A stretch of DNA of 64,000 bases. Source: Folioceros fuciformis (lineage: Eukaryota > Anthocerotophyta > Anthocerotopsida > Anthocerotales). The notes below the pieces were generated by a model. That model made no database searches. It saw nothing but the letters and a program-made list of their open reading frames with translations, and was not told the origin of the DNA. How positions within the stretch are numbered: position 1 is the first letter of the stretch; each line of letters opens with the position of its first letter. Shown one piece after another: positions 42,939 to 54,680 of this stretch. The DNA lies in contig JBNGIO010006237.1 in NCBI GenBank assembly GCA_049999805.1, forward strand, positions 163,671 through 227,670, read 5' to 3'. A program made the position numbers and the translations under genes.

Positions 42939-43955
42939 CTAGTCTACGATCCCACTAACCGCATCTACATCTACATCCCCCATCCCTGTATCTTCTTCTT
43001 CACTATCAAGGTCGCCATCAACTTCGCGATTAGCATCTCCAAGCTTTTGCAATGTCTCCGCCAGTAGTCTGTCATCTCTCTCGCTTACGGCCCTCGGAGC
43101 CTCCTTCACGGTGAGTTTCCCAACGTGCTTCTCAATTTCCTTGGCGCAAGATACCACGGCTGCATTGAGCACCTCCAGGCCAAGATCCTTGTCAAGAGTC
43201 TGAGTTGTAAGGACATACAAAGGCGGAGCAACAAGCTTGATCTTCACAGGGCACTCCGTTGTTCCTGCTCTCTCAGCCGCTCTCATGGCATCTTTGATAT
43301 GAAGCACACCATCATACTGGAAGCACTTGAGCTCAATATCCGCACGGATCTTCAAGGGCTGAGGGGTCATCCTCCGCCTGATGTTCTTAATCAACGCTTC
43401 CTTCACCTCCTCAGTCATGGCAGGCTCGGTTTTGGTCACCGTCTGCCCATCTGCACCAACTTCTGTCACTTCCTTGGTGAGGCCATTCAGCACAGAGTCA
43501 GGATCAGCCACAACCTGCTTGAATGCCTCAAAAGCATGGCCATATCGCTTGTAGAGCGGCCAGGCCACATGGACGTACAGATCCTCCAGATCAGCTTCCA
43601 TTGTCTCTGCAACGTGCCTCATGATCGAGTGCACCAACTTGCTCTTATTGTAGCGGTCTTCGCATACACTGATGTCCTCTTCCGACACCCGCCGCTTGCT
43701 TAGATCTATGTAGCCTTTATCCTTATCCACCCTAAGCACCATCACCGGCTCCTGGCGGCCAACCTTGATGAGGCTGCTGATACTCCTGATGCGGCGCCGC
43801 GAGAGCTCCGACAACAAAATCATCCCTTCAATGTTGTTGTACTCCAGCAGAGCAACATAGGCTCCCATCTCCGCGATATTCTTCACCTGCACCATCACGA
43901 CATCATCCACCTCAGGAAACCGCGCCTCGTACATGCGGCAATCGGTGATCGTCAT
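42939..43955 (-). CDS. Eukaryotic translation initiation factor 2 subunit alpha
   Basis: Single exon, 338 residues. The N-terminal S1 domain (about 14-90) begins CRMYEARFPEVDDVVMVQVK and contains SELSRRRIRS, in which Ser52 (Ser51 in the usual numbering without Met) is the site phosphorylated by GCN2. KGYIDLSKRRVSEED and YNKSKLVHSIMRHVAE are diagnostic. A helical domain and an alpha/beta domain follow, and the tail is acidic (DLDSEEEDTGMGDVDVD), as in plants. The subunit forms the GTP/Met-tRNA ternary complex in the cytosol. The ATG at 43955 (MTITDCRMYE) was chosen because homology starts right after it; the upstream frame adds 18 unmatched residues. It is transcribed divergently from the GPN2 gene. 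Confidence 0.95.
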   Translation of the reverse strand: MTITDCRMYEARFPEVDDVVMVQVKNIAEMGAYVALLEYNNIEGMILLSELSRRRIRSISSLIKVGRQEPVMVLRVDKDKGYIDLSKRRVSEEDISVCEDRYNKSKLVHSIMRHVAETMEADLEDLYVHVAWPLYKRYGHAFEAFKQVVADPDSVLNGLTKEVTEVGADGQTVTKTEPAMTEEVKEALIKNIRRRMTPQPLKIRADIELKCFQYDGVLHIKDAMRAAERAGTTECPVKIKLVAPPLYVLTTQTLDKDLGLEVLNAAVVSCAKEIEKHVGKLTVKEAPRAVSERDDRLLAETLQKLGDANREVDGDLDSEEEDTGMGDVDVDAVSGIVD

Positions 43956-44552
43956 GGCTGCTAGACCGTCCGACGGGTACCACACCGCTACACCGCTACA
44001 ATGCGGCAATTTTCAGCTCAGCTCGAAGTGGAGTGAAGTGGTGCCCTACGCAACCCTAACACACACGAGGGAGTGTTGCACGCCTGGGAATTGGTCGATA
44101 TTACTGGTAACAGGGCCTCTTGGATTACAGTGAGTATGGTCCTCGGTAGGTTATTGATCACAACTTTGTGTGCGTGTCCGTCCTCCCGGCGCGTTTGCCA
44201 TGGCGATCTGAGGCGTGCACTGCATGGTGGGGCCCCATTTTGAGGGGAGAGTGAACAATCGGTCGTCTCGGTGTGGTGCAGACCTTGTATCCTTGGCCTC
44301 AATCACTTGGTTACTATGGAGGTGAGGAGTCTCCTCGAGACGTTTGTTCGCAGATGTTTTTGCCCTTCCCGCGTGCTTGTTTGCCAGTCCAAAATTTTCC
44401 CAATTTGATAACTTGCCCTACATACAAGTTAGGAAGATAGACACGCTGGCACTTTCGAAAAACTTGTCATTTACGGTTGCAAGCATGCATATGAATTCAC
44501 CTGACAAGAAGCCTGCCTCTCAGATGCGATTGAAGTGAAGTGGTGAGCGGGG
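43956..44552. promoter_or_regulatory. Bidirectional promoter region between eIF2-alpha and GPN2
   Basis: The two start codons are 597 bases apart and point away from each other. AACCCTAA, a telo-box-like word typical of plant translation genes, lies at 44052-44059, about 100 bases before the eIF2-alpha ATG. No TATA box is obvious for either gene. Confidence 0.5.
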
Positions 44553-46390
44553 ATGGTATACGGGCAGGTGGTCATAGGGCCTCCGGGCTCTGGAAAGACA
44601 ACATACTGCAACGGGCTGTCACAGTTCTTGCGCCTCGCGGGGAGGTATGCGGAAGGCACGAAACCTGAACCCAAGGAGGTTCAACAGACTACGTCTGACG
44701 CAACCGTTGTGTGCAGGAAAGTGGCAGTTGTGAATCTGGATCCTGCGAATGATGAACTTCCGTATCCTCTCTGCCCCATGTCGCCTGTTTTCAAGTTTTG
44801 CTAGTCCAGAGTTTAGCTCGATGTTTCGTGTGGGGATTGAGGTGAACCTTTGACCTATGGCTAGATATGAGTGTGCTGTGAACATCGAGGAACTCATAAA
44901 GCTGGAAGATGTGATGCTGCAGCATGAGCTTGGGCCCAACGGAGGTTTGTTGTGTTGGTTTGTGTTGGCAGCCTGCAGCTGCGTGGAATGACATGCGTTT
45001 GTTGACCGCGCACTCCGGAAATTGCAGGGTTGATCTTTTGCATGAACTATTTGGAGAAGAATTTGGACTGGCTACAGGAGAAGTTAGAGCCACTTGCCAA
45101 AGGTGATTTATCTTCTCGGCACCTCGACCTTGCAGCTTTTCTGAAGGCGTCGATATCCTCTGCTTTTCTCGTCTTTGGTGTGGTTTGGGAAAGGATGTGG
45201 TTTGTGGAGGAGGTGTGCGACAGTGGAGGAAGGGCAAAGCAAGGTACAGTTTTCATGGCTGGCGTTTGTTTGCAGATCATTACTTCCTTTTTGACTTTCC
45301 GGGTCAGGTGGAGCTGTTCACGTTACATTCAAGTTCAAAAAATGTGATCTCTCACATGGCAAACAAATGGGATTATCGGGTATGGGCTTGTCGGATGTGT
45401 GGTGCAGTTGGGGCTTGCACAAGTCACAGAATTCCAGTTTGCTGAAGCTCACTGCGCTGTTACTGACGAGCATGATTGCAGTTGACTGCTGTGAACTTGA
45501 TAGATTCCCACCTCTGCAGCGATGCTGGGAAGTATGTTTCGGCTCTGCTGCTGTCCTTGACGACAATGCTCCATCTTGAACTACCGCATGTGAACGTTCT
45601 TTCCAAAGTCGACCTGATCGAGAGTTACGGCAAACTAGGTGAGAGTAATTCAGATTTGCAGGCCCATAGCGTTTTCAGTATGTTAGGTGGACAAGACAAG
45701 CATGGCGAAGCCTCTTCTTGACTCATACACTTGCTGTGCTGTGAGTGTGCAGACTTCAATCTGGACTTTTACACCGACGTCCAAGACTTATCCTACCTCC
45801 AGCACCACTTAGATCAAAACCCACGGTCTGCCAAGTACAGGTTAGAGAGTTTCCACTACTGCATGCAGATATGTGGAACATGCAACCACCGACTGAGTCT
45901 GTCGTTCCTGGACAGGAAACTGACGGCGGCACTATGCGAAATCATCCAGGACTACGGCCTCGTGAGCTTCACAACTCTGCACATCGAGGTATAACCAAGG
46001 CGTTCGCCTTTGGTTTGCTACCATCACCTGGTTTGCATCCCCCCTTAAAACCTGAAACATGAGCACACACACTGCCCCCGGCAGGACAAGGAGAGCGTTA
46101 TGGACCTGATGAAAATCATCGACAAGAGCAACGGGTATGTCTTCGCGGGCATTGAAGGCGACGTGCAGGAGTTCTGCAAAATCGCAGCCGCACCGCTGAG
46201 CTGGGACTACTACAGATATCCTTTTGGGGCGTTTAATGCCCGGCAATCCCTTGCTTTGTCTTTGTGCCAGACCAGAAGTGAGTGTGTTCCTTGACCCCCC
46301 ATGTGAACATCAGCAGCGGTGCAGGAAAAGTATATTAAGGACGAGCAGGTGGGGTGGGATGACGGTAGAGATGATGCCGACACGCCGTAA
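44553..46390 (+). CDS. QQT1: GPN-loop GTPase 2 (QQT1 orthologue)
   Basis: Ten exons (44553-44644, 44717-44761, 44865-44944, 45028-45102, 45276-45379, 45482-45638, 45753-45840, 45916-45988, 46085-46215, 46309-46390) give 308 residues. The P-loop GPPGSGKTT is at residues 8-16, the family's GPN insert at 69-71 (LGPNGG), switch II FDFPGQ at 103-108 and the base-specificity motif SKVD at 173-176. GPN GTPases dimerise and help assemble and import RNA polymerase II; Arabidopsis QQT1 is needed for early embryo division. Intron 1 (72 bp) has no in-frame stop. The last intron begins ATATCCTTTT and ends AC, a U12-type intron; splicing it joins DYYR to [13 protein letters not shown], as the family requires. 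A GT-AG alternative does not give this sequence. Confidence 0.93.
46216..46308 (+). other. U12-type AT-AC intron in the GPN2 gene
   Basis: The 5' end ATATCCTTTT fits the minor-spliceosome donor consensus. TTCCTTGAC at 46287-46295 matches the U12 branch site (TTCCTTAAC), with the branch A at 46294, 14 bases before the terminal AC. The intron is 93 bp and interrupts an Arg codon in phase 2. Protein continuity on both sides supports these exact borders. Confidence 0.85.
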
Positions 46391-47735
46391 ACGTGCCGTA
46401 TACGCCCATTTATGTAAGGCCTTGTCCCCTGGGGGGGTGAGGCTTCCCAGAGTTTGCGGCTTGCAGGCGGACGAGCTGCAGCAAACGAGTGGAGTACATC
46501 CGCGCAGTACTGTGGGAGGGCTTGTCGGCCACGTCTTGGAGTGACGAGGAGCTCATGTAACTGGCAGGGGGTGGCTTGGGAAATGGCGCCTGGAGTCGTC
46601 CTGCGATTGGGTTGGCTCACCTAGCCTGACGCAGTGCCAGGGTTTCCAGTGAAGAGATGAAGATTCATATATGAGGGCAGGTTCGAGCGTGTACCTACAG
46701 CATTGATTCTCAAGATTTTGGGATGTTTTTTTAACTGTAAATTAGGAGTTTTGGGCTGAAAACTAGGGAGATGGAGAGGCGGTCCCGTGCAGTCCCAATC
46801 ATGAGATAGGGCTCCATTTGTACGTAGACTAGTGTGACACGTACATACGGTGGAGGTGGCTGAACACTGAAGGGGCGAGGGGGACCGACAGGTGGCGGGC
46901 CATGCGGGTGCAGTGTTTGGTACGCTGCCATGGCATGTGTCGGCTGACCGGCCAAGCCGGGACGAAACCGGGTGAAGGACAGGATAGAGACAAGAGGAAG
47001 GACGTACGCATGTACAGCAGGGGCCAGGCGCGACGTTTGGGATTCCAAGCTCCCGGCGCCGGGGTCCTGGACGCCCTGAGTTTGGAGGTTGTATGCGCGT
47101 CAGGCCCGGCGGCCCGACCCCGTGTTTTGGCTCCACACGTTCTTCACTCGTAACGGATCCAGCGCATAGCCCATGGGCCTAATATAATGTGGGAAGTGTC
47201 CGGACGAATATCGGCATGCTCTGTTCAGCGAGATTTTTCGACGGTCAGTGGGCCATGCCAGGCTGGCCCCGCCGCAAGTCGCTGGGCAACTTGTGGGGCC
47301 GCAAGACGACCGGTGGGACCTACCGGCGACCGGCCCGGCCGGTGACCCATGGCAGAAACGAAAAAACAAATATCCCGCGAATTCCTACTGGTCGGAGTTG
47401 AGGACACGCAAGGAAGACGATTGAAAATGTCAGGGAAGGAAGGGGGCGGGCCGTGCGAGCGCGAGCCCGAGACCCAAGGCCAGAGCCAGAGCCAGAGCGA
47501 AGGAGTGGTGATACCTGTTACGGCCACTCTTGCGTCCGGCAGCTGGGATGCGGAATTGAGCGACGCAGGACAGGGCGGAGGGCTTAAGCCGGACGCGTTC
47601 GCGGGACTATGAGTAGCAGGATGCGGGAGGGGCGTGGTCCAGCTCCAACGTGCACTGTGGGGCTTGCAGGTGTGGGCGGGCGCCGGGCGGGATGAAGAGC
47701 TGCGCAACGGCGACGCCTTCCTGATCGATCCGTCC
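46391..47735. other. Intergenic and probable leader/promoter of GIGANTEA
   Basis: No coding gene is supported. A frame at 47349-47612 (Gln/Glu-rich) and another reaching the GIGANTEA ATG are likely leader sequence or upstream ORFs. AAATATCC, a partial evening-element match, is at about 47369-47376; no perfect evening element was found. Confidence 0.45.
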
Positions 47736-50700
47736 ATGGATCGCCGAGAGGTCCGAGAGGTGTCGGGGCCCAGGCCAAAGTGGCTGCTGGGCCTGCAGTC
47801 CTCGTCGCTGTTCCGCCCGCCTCCCCGCAATGCGCACGACCGGCAGGTTAGGGATGTGGCGGGAGAATTGAGGCTGATTGGGTCCGCGGGGGCCGGAGGG
47901 TGCTTAGCTGCGGGCCGGGTGGGTTTGTGGGTGCAGGTGGAGATACTGGGGTACGTGGAGCTCTTGGTGCAATTCGCGTCCGAGAGCTTTGTGGATGAAG
48001 TGAACGAGGTATGCGGTGGTCGGGGTGAGTGAGGTTTGGGGCGTGGGGAGGAGGACGGGGGCTGCGACGGATTGTCACGCCGGTTTGTGTCGGTGCTTGT
48101 TGCAGCTGGTTCGATGCCACTATCCCAAGGAGGAGGCTTGCCTTGTGGATGACGTGCTGGGTAAGCGCGGGTGCGGTGGAGTGATGAAGGTGGGGCGGAT
48201 GTGGGGTTCCGGGGCTGATGCCGTTTTGTTGTCTTGCGGGTGATGTGGTGTAGCTGCTTTCGTGCTTCACCATCCAGAGCATGCGCATGCAGTGCTTCAT
48301 GCGCTGCTCTCCTGTGTGATTGACGGGACTTTACCGTACAGCAAAGGGGGGTCTCCCTTCCGTTGCTTCGTGGCTCTTTTCGGCTCAGGCAATGAGGTAT
48401 AGCTCCACCCTTCCTTCTCGACCCGAAGCGCGCCGTGACCTGATTGTTCGGGGTTTCTCATGGTTGTGGTGTCGGCGTTTCAGAAAGATTTTTCAGAGCA
48501 GTGGGCTGTTGCCTGTGGGGAGACGCTTCGGTTGTTGACTCATTACAACCGCCCGGTATACAAGTCTGATATCGCTCCTACCAGGAGCGGTGAAGGCACG
48601 AGTAGCGATCCCCCACCCGCTGTCGTGGGAGAAGGGACCAGCAGAGGGAACGATGAACGACTTTCCGGTCTCGAAGAGAAAAGGGTTCCGTCCAGGCTTT
48701 TAACCCCCTGGATCACGGATAGTCTACTTGCTGCTCCTCTTGGTGTTAGATGTGATTACTTTCGATGGTGAGATGGACTCCCACCGCGTGGGTTCCTTGA
48801 TTTCCCTCCAATAATCGGCTTTAGAGTGCGTCCCAGTCGGGCAAGCCCAACGTCCCACAGCTTATTGTGTATGCCTCTGAGGTCATTCTGATCCGGGGGT
48901 GTCTGTTGCCTGTGGGGATTGTGAAGGTGTGGAGGTGTTATGGGGAAGTATGCGGCTGGAGTAGACCTCAAGCCTCCAAGTACCGGTACGAGCTTTCAGA
49001 TTTTGAATTGCGTCTGTTTGCGGCGCTGGATTCGCTCTGGAAACTTGAGTCTAGCTGAACTAGCATGTGGCATACGGCGCTCAGGAAATCTGTGGTGCCG
49101 TGCACTTGGTTGCAGTAGGTCAGCTAGGACACGGGAAGCAGCCTCAGCTCCTGCCATCCACTCCGAGGTGGGCTGTTGCGAACGGCGCTGCTGTCATCCT
49201 GAGTGTTTGCGATGATGAAGTGGAACGGTATCGATCAGCCCATCTGACTGCTGCAGCTGTTCCTGCGCTCTTGTTACCACCTGAGCCACCAGCCCTAGAT
49301 AACCATTTGGTGGCAGGGTTGCCCCCACTTGAACCGTATGCGCAGCTATTTCACAGGTATTTCTCTGTGTTGCTAGGTCTAGCTTCAACCTCGTTCTCAC
49401 CTATGAGCAGGATGAATATGTTCCAAGTTATGTTATCGTAGCATTGCCTCCTTCATGTGTCTCGAATGTCAGGATTCCATGTGGCTTATCATTTGGAACT
49501 TTCAATTCTGGTTCAGGTACTATGCCATAGCAACTCCGGAAGCAGCACAAAGACTTTTACTAGGACTTCTAGAAGCACCCTCTTCATGGGCACCAGATGC
49601 TCTGGATGCAGCTGTCCAGCTGGTTGTACTCTTGAGGTCTGCCGAAGATCTCAGTTCCACTTTTCAGGTGCAACCTGGACTTCATGACGCTCTTCTTCCT
49701 GGTATCAGCTACATCATTTTGATTTGTCGTAGACTCCAGTATCTGCTTACAGTGTGCTTGTGCTGAAGAGATCGAGAATGACAGGAACTAGTGGTATCTG
49801 CTGAACGTGCAGCTACCTCAGACATGGCTGCACTTGCACTTCCTCCGCCCCATTGGCAGTGCGATTGCTAGGCAATCTGGAGTCGCTGCAGATGCAGCAG
49901 CCGCGTTGCTCCTCCGGATTTTCTCGCAGCCCGTGCTTCTCTTCCCACCACGTGGGCATGCGCAAGGGGTCAGAGTAATTCCGCACCACTTTGAGCTTCC
50001 TGGCTACTCTGCTTGTAGAGATGAGGTAATGAAGTTGAATGAGGTGTTTTAGCCCACTGTGCGGTGAAGAGGTTTGCAAGCCATCTTACTTCTCCTCGTG
50101 ATTGCAGTTCTTATTTCTCCTGGTGATTGCAGATTGAAATGGCAGCAGTCCGAGCCAATGAGGAAGCAACTTCATGTGCCTTAGTAGCGCTCATGACTGA
50201 GCATGGATCTGAGGTGGAACGGCGTGTCTGTTCACTTTGGGAGCTGTCATTGGGGTTGCAGCCTGTTGACATGTCAGTGGTCAAGGCTCCACAGCTGGAT
50301 ATGGCAACCCCTTTACAACCGGCTGTGTTGTCGTGGAATTTATTCCATCCACTTCTTAGAGTAATGGAGCATCTACAACAAGGCACTCGTTCACAAGCCT
50401 GTTTGAGACGGCTCTTCTTGGCAACAGTTGAGGCTGTAGTGCAGAGGGCATTTCCATTTGAGGAGAACAAAGAGCAAAAGAGTGGCAACCTTAGGGGATT
50501 TCAGGCAGGTGGTGGAGGGGCGGGTGCCAAGAGTGTAGGCATGGCTGAGTTACGAGCAATGGTGCATTGCCTCTTTACAGAGGTTTGCCCATCTCCTCAC
50601 GTGGCCGCTTACCTCCTTGCTGATGCCCTATTGCTGTGCCTGAGTCATGATGTTAGGTGGCGGAAGGAGATCCAATCTAATGAAGGACCCATCTCTCAAG

Positions 50701-52812
50701 CTGAAACGCTGGGAGGTAATCAGAAGAAGAGAGCATTTCGACCAGAAAGTGCAGATGACAGGGGGGTCATAGCAACATTTGACTCCTACCTTGTTGCTGC
50801 CATGTGTGCTTTGGCTTGTGAGGTGCAAATGATCTCATTCTCTAGAGCTGCATCTTCCCTTCCACCATCAGCAGTTCCAGGGGGTGAGCAGGTTGGCAGC
50901 GGGTCATACCCAGTTCTTTCGAGTGGGACACCTGTTGACGTTCAGCAAGCAAAGCGAGTTCTCGAACTTCTGGAGAGATTACTGACTGAAGTCCCTTCAT
51001 TTGCCGACCAGGGTGTGGGTAGCAGTTGCTCTGACATTGTTGGGGCTGGTATCGTTGCTGCACACATCTCTGGAGTCCTGGGCAAGTCGAAAGCTTGCGT
51101 GCAGGCTCTTGCTGCAGTGGGGAGATGTAAGTGGGATTCTGAGATCTGTAGAAAAGCATCACACGCTCTTGAGCTAGTGCAGGGTTGTGTGCAATCAATG
51201 GTTGAAGTTACGAGCTCAACACCTACATGTAAGGCGGAGCCTGTGGAAACGAGCATAGAGCCACCCAAGCCCAATGTGAATGCTTCTGTATCTGGGCAAG
51301 CCTTTGGTCAGGCACAGGCACTTTTGTACAGGATGCCACACCAAAATAGGATGCCCTCTGGGAGTGGAAGGAATACTCTGGGCAAGGGAGTAGGTGGCCT
51401 GTCATCCAGGCTCGGAGCTTTGAGAAGTCAGACAAGCATGCAGAAGAGGGCAAAGAATACTGATGACCACTGGAGCAGTGGTCCAGTACGTGTGCTCCTA
51501 ACCGAGCAGGTTGAGCTGGTTATCTCCTCAGTCCCTGTGATCTGGCGAAGGTTACTCCTCGCGCCAGACTCCACAAATATCAAGGATGGCGCCTCACCTA
51601 AACAGGGCTGGCGGCAGGTTTGTTCTTATGTCCTCCTTGAGTAGGCGTTACGCTGTGCTTTTTAGTACGGGAATGTTGTGACACCCACTGGTCCAGGTTG
51701 TTGAAGCGCTATGCAAGCTTGTGGAAACTTTGCCTGGAAAGGCTACATCAGCTATTCTTCTGCAGGTAGCTCCTGTCAGCAACTTCTGTAACTGGCTAAC
51801 ATTTGAAGAGCTTGTTTTGAAACAGGTGTACCTGCAGTTTTGCTATTTTCAACGCAAATTCCGTCCCCATGTCCTAACATGGCGCTCCTTTTTCCCTTTT
51901 TTGGCTATCTATAGGTCCAAAGAGATCTTAGTTCCTGGGCGGGCCAGAGTGACATGCGAGTTGAGAATATGCGAAAGGTGAACCGACGCATTGTCACGAT
52001 CCTGGTTGAGCTTTTGCGGTTGAAACAGTGTCCAAACGCAATAAGCGGCGCTGCTAAGTCCAGTGACCTCCTCCTCCGTGCAACTGATGGCTTGGATCTC
52101 GAGGAAGATATTTATGTGCTGCCCCAGCTGGAGGTACATCCTTGTTGAGACCTCGCTTATTGCCCTCACAAAATTTTTCACTTCGTCCTTGTTGACTGCA
52201 TTCCCAAAGGTGGTGTATGGGTACGTGTGATACGGGCCCAGAAACCTCTGGCCCCATCTCTGCATCCCAGAGTGTGAAACGGAAGTTTTGTTTTCTGGCT
52301 TCTCAACTTTGTTCAGCTGTTGCAGCTACTCGAGGCTGCCAGCAGCGCAGTGCAAAAGTCGCTGTCTTGGGACTCCAGTGGTGGATTGGATGCACAAAAG
52401 CTTGTCGCGTTCCTGAAGGTAGTGTACTAATTACGCATTCTATCTCATACAACGAACATGCACTAGTGATGCTTTCCACAACCTAGCAGGTTGCAGACTG
52501 ACTCGTGAACCTACTTATCTTCAGGACCGCATTCCTGGAGCTGTGCGATGCCTCTCGCACTGCTGTGTTGATGCACGAGTCTTGAGCCAGGCCTTTCTCC
52601 GAGACCTTCGAGTTGCTGATTCAGTCCGGTTGGGCTTTCCTGGGAGCGGTGAGTGTGGCAGCATGCGTGACACCATTGATAGCGGGAAGAGAGCTGTTGA
52701 AGAGGCATTGGCTATGGAGGCGCAACGTCGTCGGGCCGCCGGATCATCTCTGAGCCTTCTAGCAGCTGCAGCCACAGCGTTAGGACATACCATTCCCAAT
52801 TTGGAAGACTGA
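47736..52812 (+). CDS. GI: GIGANTEA
   Basis: Fourteen exons splice in frame: 47736-47846, 47937-48008, 48106-48160, 48254-48396, 48484-48767, 48927-48985, 49116-49356, 49517-49667, 49813-50025, 50133-51617, 51697-51765, 51915-52133, 52317-52418 and 52525-52812. They give 1163 residues, close to the 1173 of Arabidopsis. Conserved blocks run the whole length: GLQSSSLFRPPP, FVLHHPEHAHAV, CVIDGTLPYSKG, LTHYNRPVYK, TPWITDSLLAAPLG, STPRWAVANGA, ALLLPPEPPALDNHLVAGLP, LEAPSSWAPDALDAAVQLV, WLHLHFLRPIG, ATPLQPAVLSWNLF and SSDLLLRATDG. GI is a plant-specific nuclear and cytosolic scaffold and HSP90 co-chaperone. It stabilises F-box photoreceptors such as ZTL and FKF1 and links the clock to flowering. 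The start MDRREVREVSG has a good context, but an upstream in-frame start is possible. Confidence 0.96.
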
Positions 52813-53341
52813 TGCATTTTTTTTTGCTTGTGCGAGGCGGTACACGAAGAACGTCACCTACTGACAGTATTGTGAGGTAGTAGTTGAAGTGCGAAGTGGA
52901 GAAATGTCTTAGAAAGAAAGGAAAATGAAATTACAATAATTTGTCGCTGTGTTACACGTTCTATTGTACATTCGGCCAAAATTCATACACGCACATTTTC
53001 TGTGCATTGTATAACATAAATTCCTCTCTCCCCTGCTCTCCCATCTACGTCAATACATTTCTACCATTTTTGCTCTTCTTCACAAGGGCCAACACCTTGC
53101 GCGCTACCTGTGTATAACAACATACTTCATCTGTTTAGCCAACTAGCTGAGATGGCAAGAGTGCAAGAAGAGTCCACAACGCACGATAGAATGAAAGGCA
53201 CAATGCACAAACCTGAAGGGAAGAAAACACAAACCTCAATTGCGATCATTGTCGGTGTAAGGTCAGATGTCGCTTCATAGTTCCCCTCCCGCGCGAGGTC
53301 TGTTTACACCCATATATAACTAGCTTGTGACTATTGTTGGT
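52813..53341. other. Intergenic between convergent GIGANTEA and shikimate kinase-like genes
   Basis: 3' flanks of both genes; AT-rich with no further coding sequence seen. Confidence 0.5.
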
Positions 53342-54680
53342 TCACAAGCTCACTGTTTTGCTAGGATGTCCTGAAGAAATCAACAAAAGGAGACAAGGTA
53401 CCTTCCAGATTAACTATGACATCGGCATTCTGATAAGCACCCTCTCGTTGCTGGAATATTGCGGACAACCGGGAGAACGCCTTCACGAGAAAGACGATGT
53501 GGTATGCCAGTCAAGACAGATCAGGGGGTTGAGGACCCCGATCCGAAACATTTAGGCTATCATGAAACTGACCAGACCTGGGTGAAGGCGCACTCTGAGA
53601 CAGCAACTCTCTCGCCCAGCAGGGGCCTCGAATGAGTACCCACAGCCACTACTCTCTCGGCGAGAGCCTTCAATGGCACGTTGAGCCACACAGTGACTCC
53701 ATGGCGCAAGTAAGCCCTGCAACCTCACATGTTCGTGAAGGCAGAACTCATGGCTGTGGGAGTTTACCAGTCGCTAACGTGCAGCGGAGAGAATGTACAC
53801 AACCCACTCACCAATTGTTGGGCCGAATGACGGCACCCCCACCAGTTGCCACCACCAGACGAACCATGCAGCTCAATTGAGCGAGGACTTCCGTCTGTAG
53901 CCCAACCTTGATAAAGGTACGTTAGAACAGGAGAAGGACGAAACTAGCTGGTCCTTGCCACCAGCGCCAATATCGTTTTTCCAGTAGGAAAGACAAATTG
54001 ACTTGCCTCTGCATCACGGAAGTTTTCTTCACTTTCTCTGAATAGCTCAGAGACAGTTGCCCCCGCTGCAGATTCGATGAGGGCGTCGCTGTGTTATCAA
54101 AAAGCGTGACTGGCATTAGCAAAGATAACCAGAGGGGACACCTGCACCCGCTAGAGACCGTAACACTGTTGCACAACTCACGTGTCAAAGAACATGTATC
54201 CCATGGCTTCAGCCAGGATTTTCCCGACTGTGGTCTTACCGCTCCCCATCATACCTGCGCAGGCAGGAGCTTGTCAGATGCAAGTTAACATCGCAGAAGG
54301 CCTGTAAAGATGTTATGAGAGTGCACAGATGCGGTAAAGAAAGCAAAGGGTTCCGCATAGCTGTAGCAGGATAAATTAGAAACAACACGGACTTACAGGA
54401 CCAAGACACGCGCGATAGCGAGACAGGGACTCGGACAAACCTACGAAGAAGATCGAACTCCCCCGAAGCTCCTTGGACAGATTTTGTCCCAGACCCTGCA
54501 CGTGATCAAGGGGACGCCACCGTTCATCACGCCCTGACAGCATACCCAGGAGGGTGACACTATAAGGCAGCCAGGCTACTTTGCGCTCCTTAAGCAATTT
54601 TACCTTGAGGACCACTTCCTCCTCATCGCTTTTCACTTCCTGCTCGTCTTGCGGTAAGAAGGCGCTCTCTTGCTCGGAGG
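53342..54680 (-). CDS. Shikimate kinase / shikimate kinase-like 1 (N-terminal exon unresolved)
   Basis: Eight exons are clear on the minus strand: 54680-54604, 54495-54441, 54254-54182, 54088-54007, 53894-53812, 53716-53578, 53480-53402 and 53370-53342. The Walker A motif GMMGSGKTT, the shikimate-site Asp of [22 protein letters not shown], the [13 protein letters not shown] motif and the lid Arg region GTHSRPLL are all present. The kinase phosphorylates shikimate at O3 in the plastid aromatic amino acid pathway. Phrases such as [10 protein letters not shown] and [15 protein letters not shown] recall the plant SKL1 branch, which in Arabidopsis lost kinase motifs and acts in chloroplast biogenesis; here the P-loop is intact. 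The intron after exon 4 uses a GC donor. The first exon with the transit peptide was not resolved and probably lies within 54750-55060. The last exon is tiny and uncertain. Confidence 0.82.
53895..54006 (-). other. GC-AG intron in the shikimate kinase-like gene
   Basis: The donor reads GAG|GCAAGT, the standard GC-AG consensus; the acceptor is CTACAG before ACGGAAG. Joining them gives [13 protein letters not shown], which the family requires; no GT donor nearby does. Confidence 0.75.

Noticed and set aside
46216-46293. Read-through of the AT-AC intron as coding sequence of GPN2
   Set aside because: It gives an unrelated, stop-terminated tail, whereas removing the AT-AC intron restores the conserved [11 protein letters not shown] ending.
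47349-47612. Separate small gene (87 codons, Gln/Glu-rich) upstream of GIGANTEA
   Set aside because: It lies where the GIGANTEA leader or promoter should be and has biased repeat composition; at most an upstream ORF.
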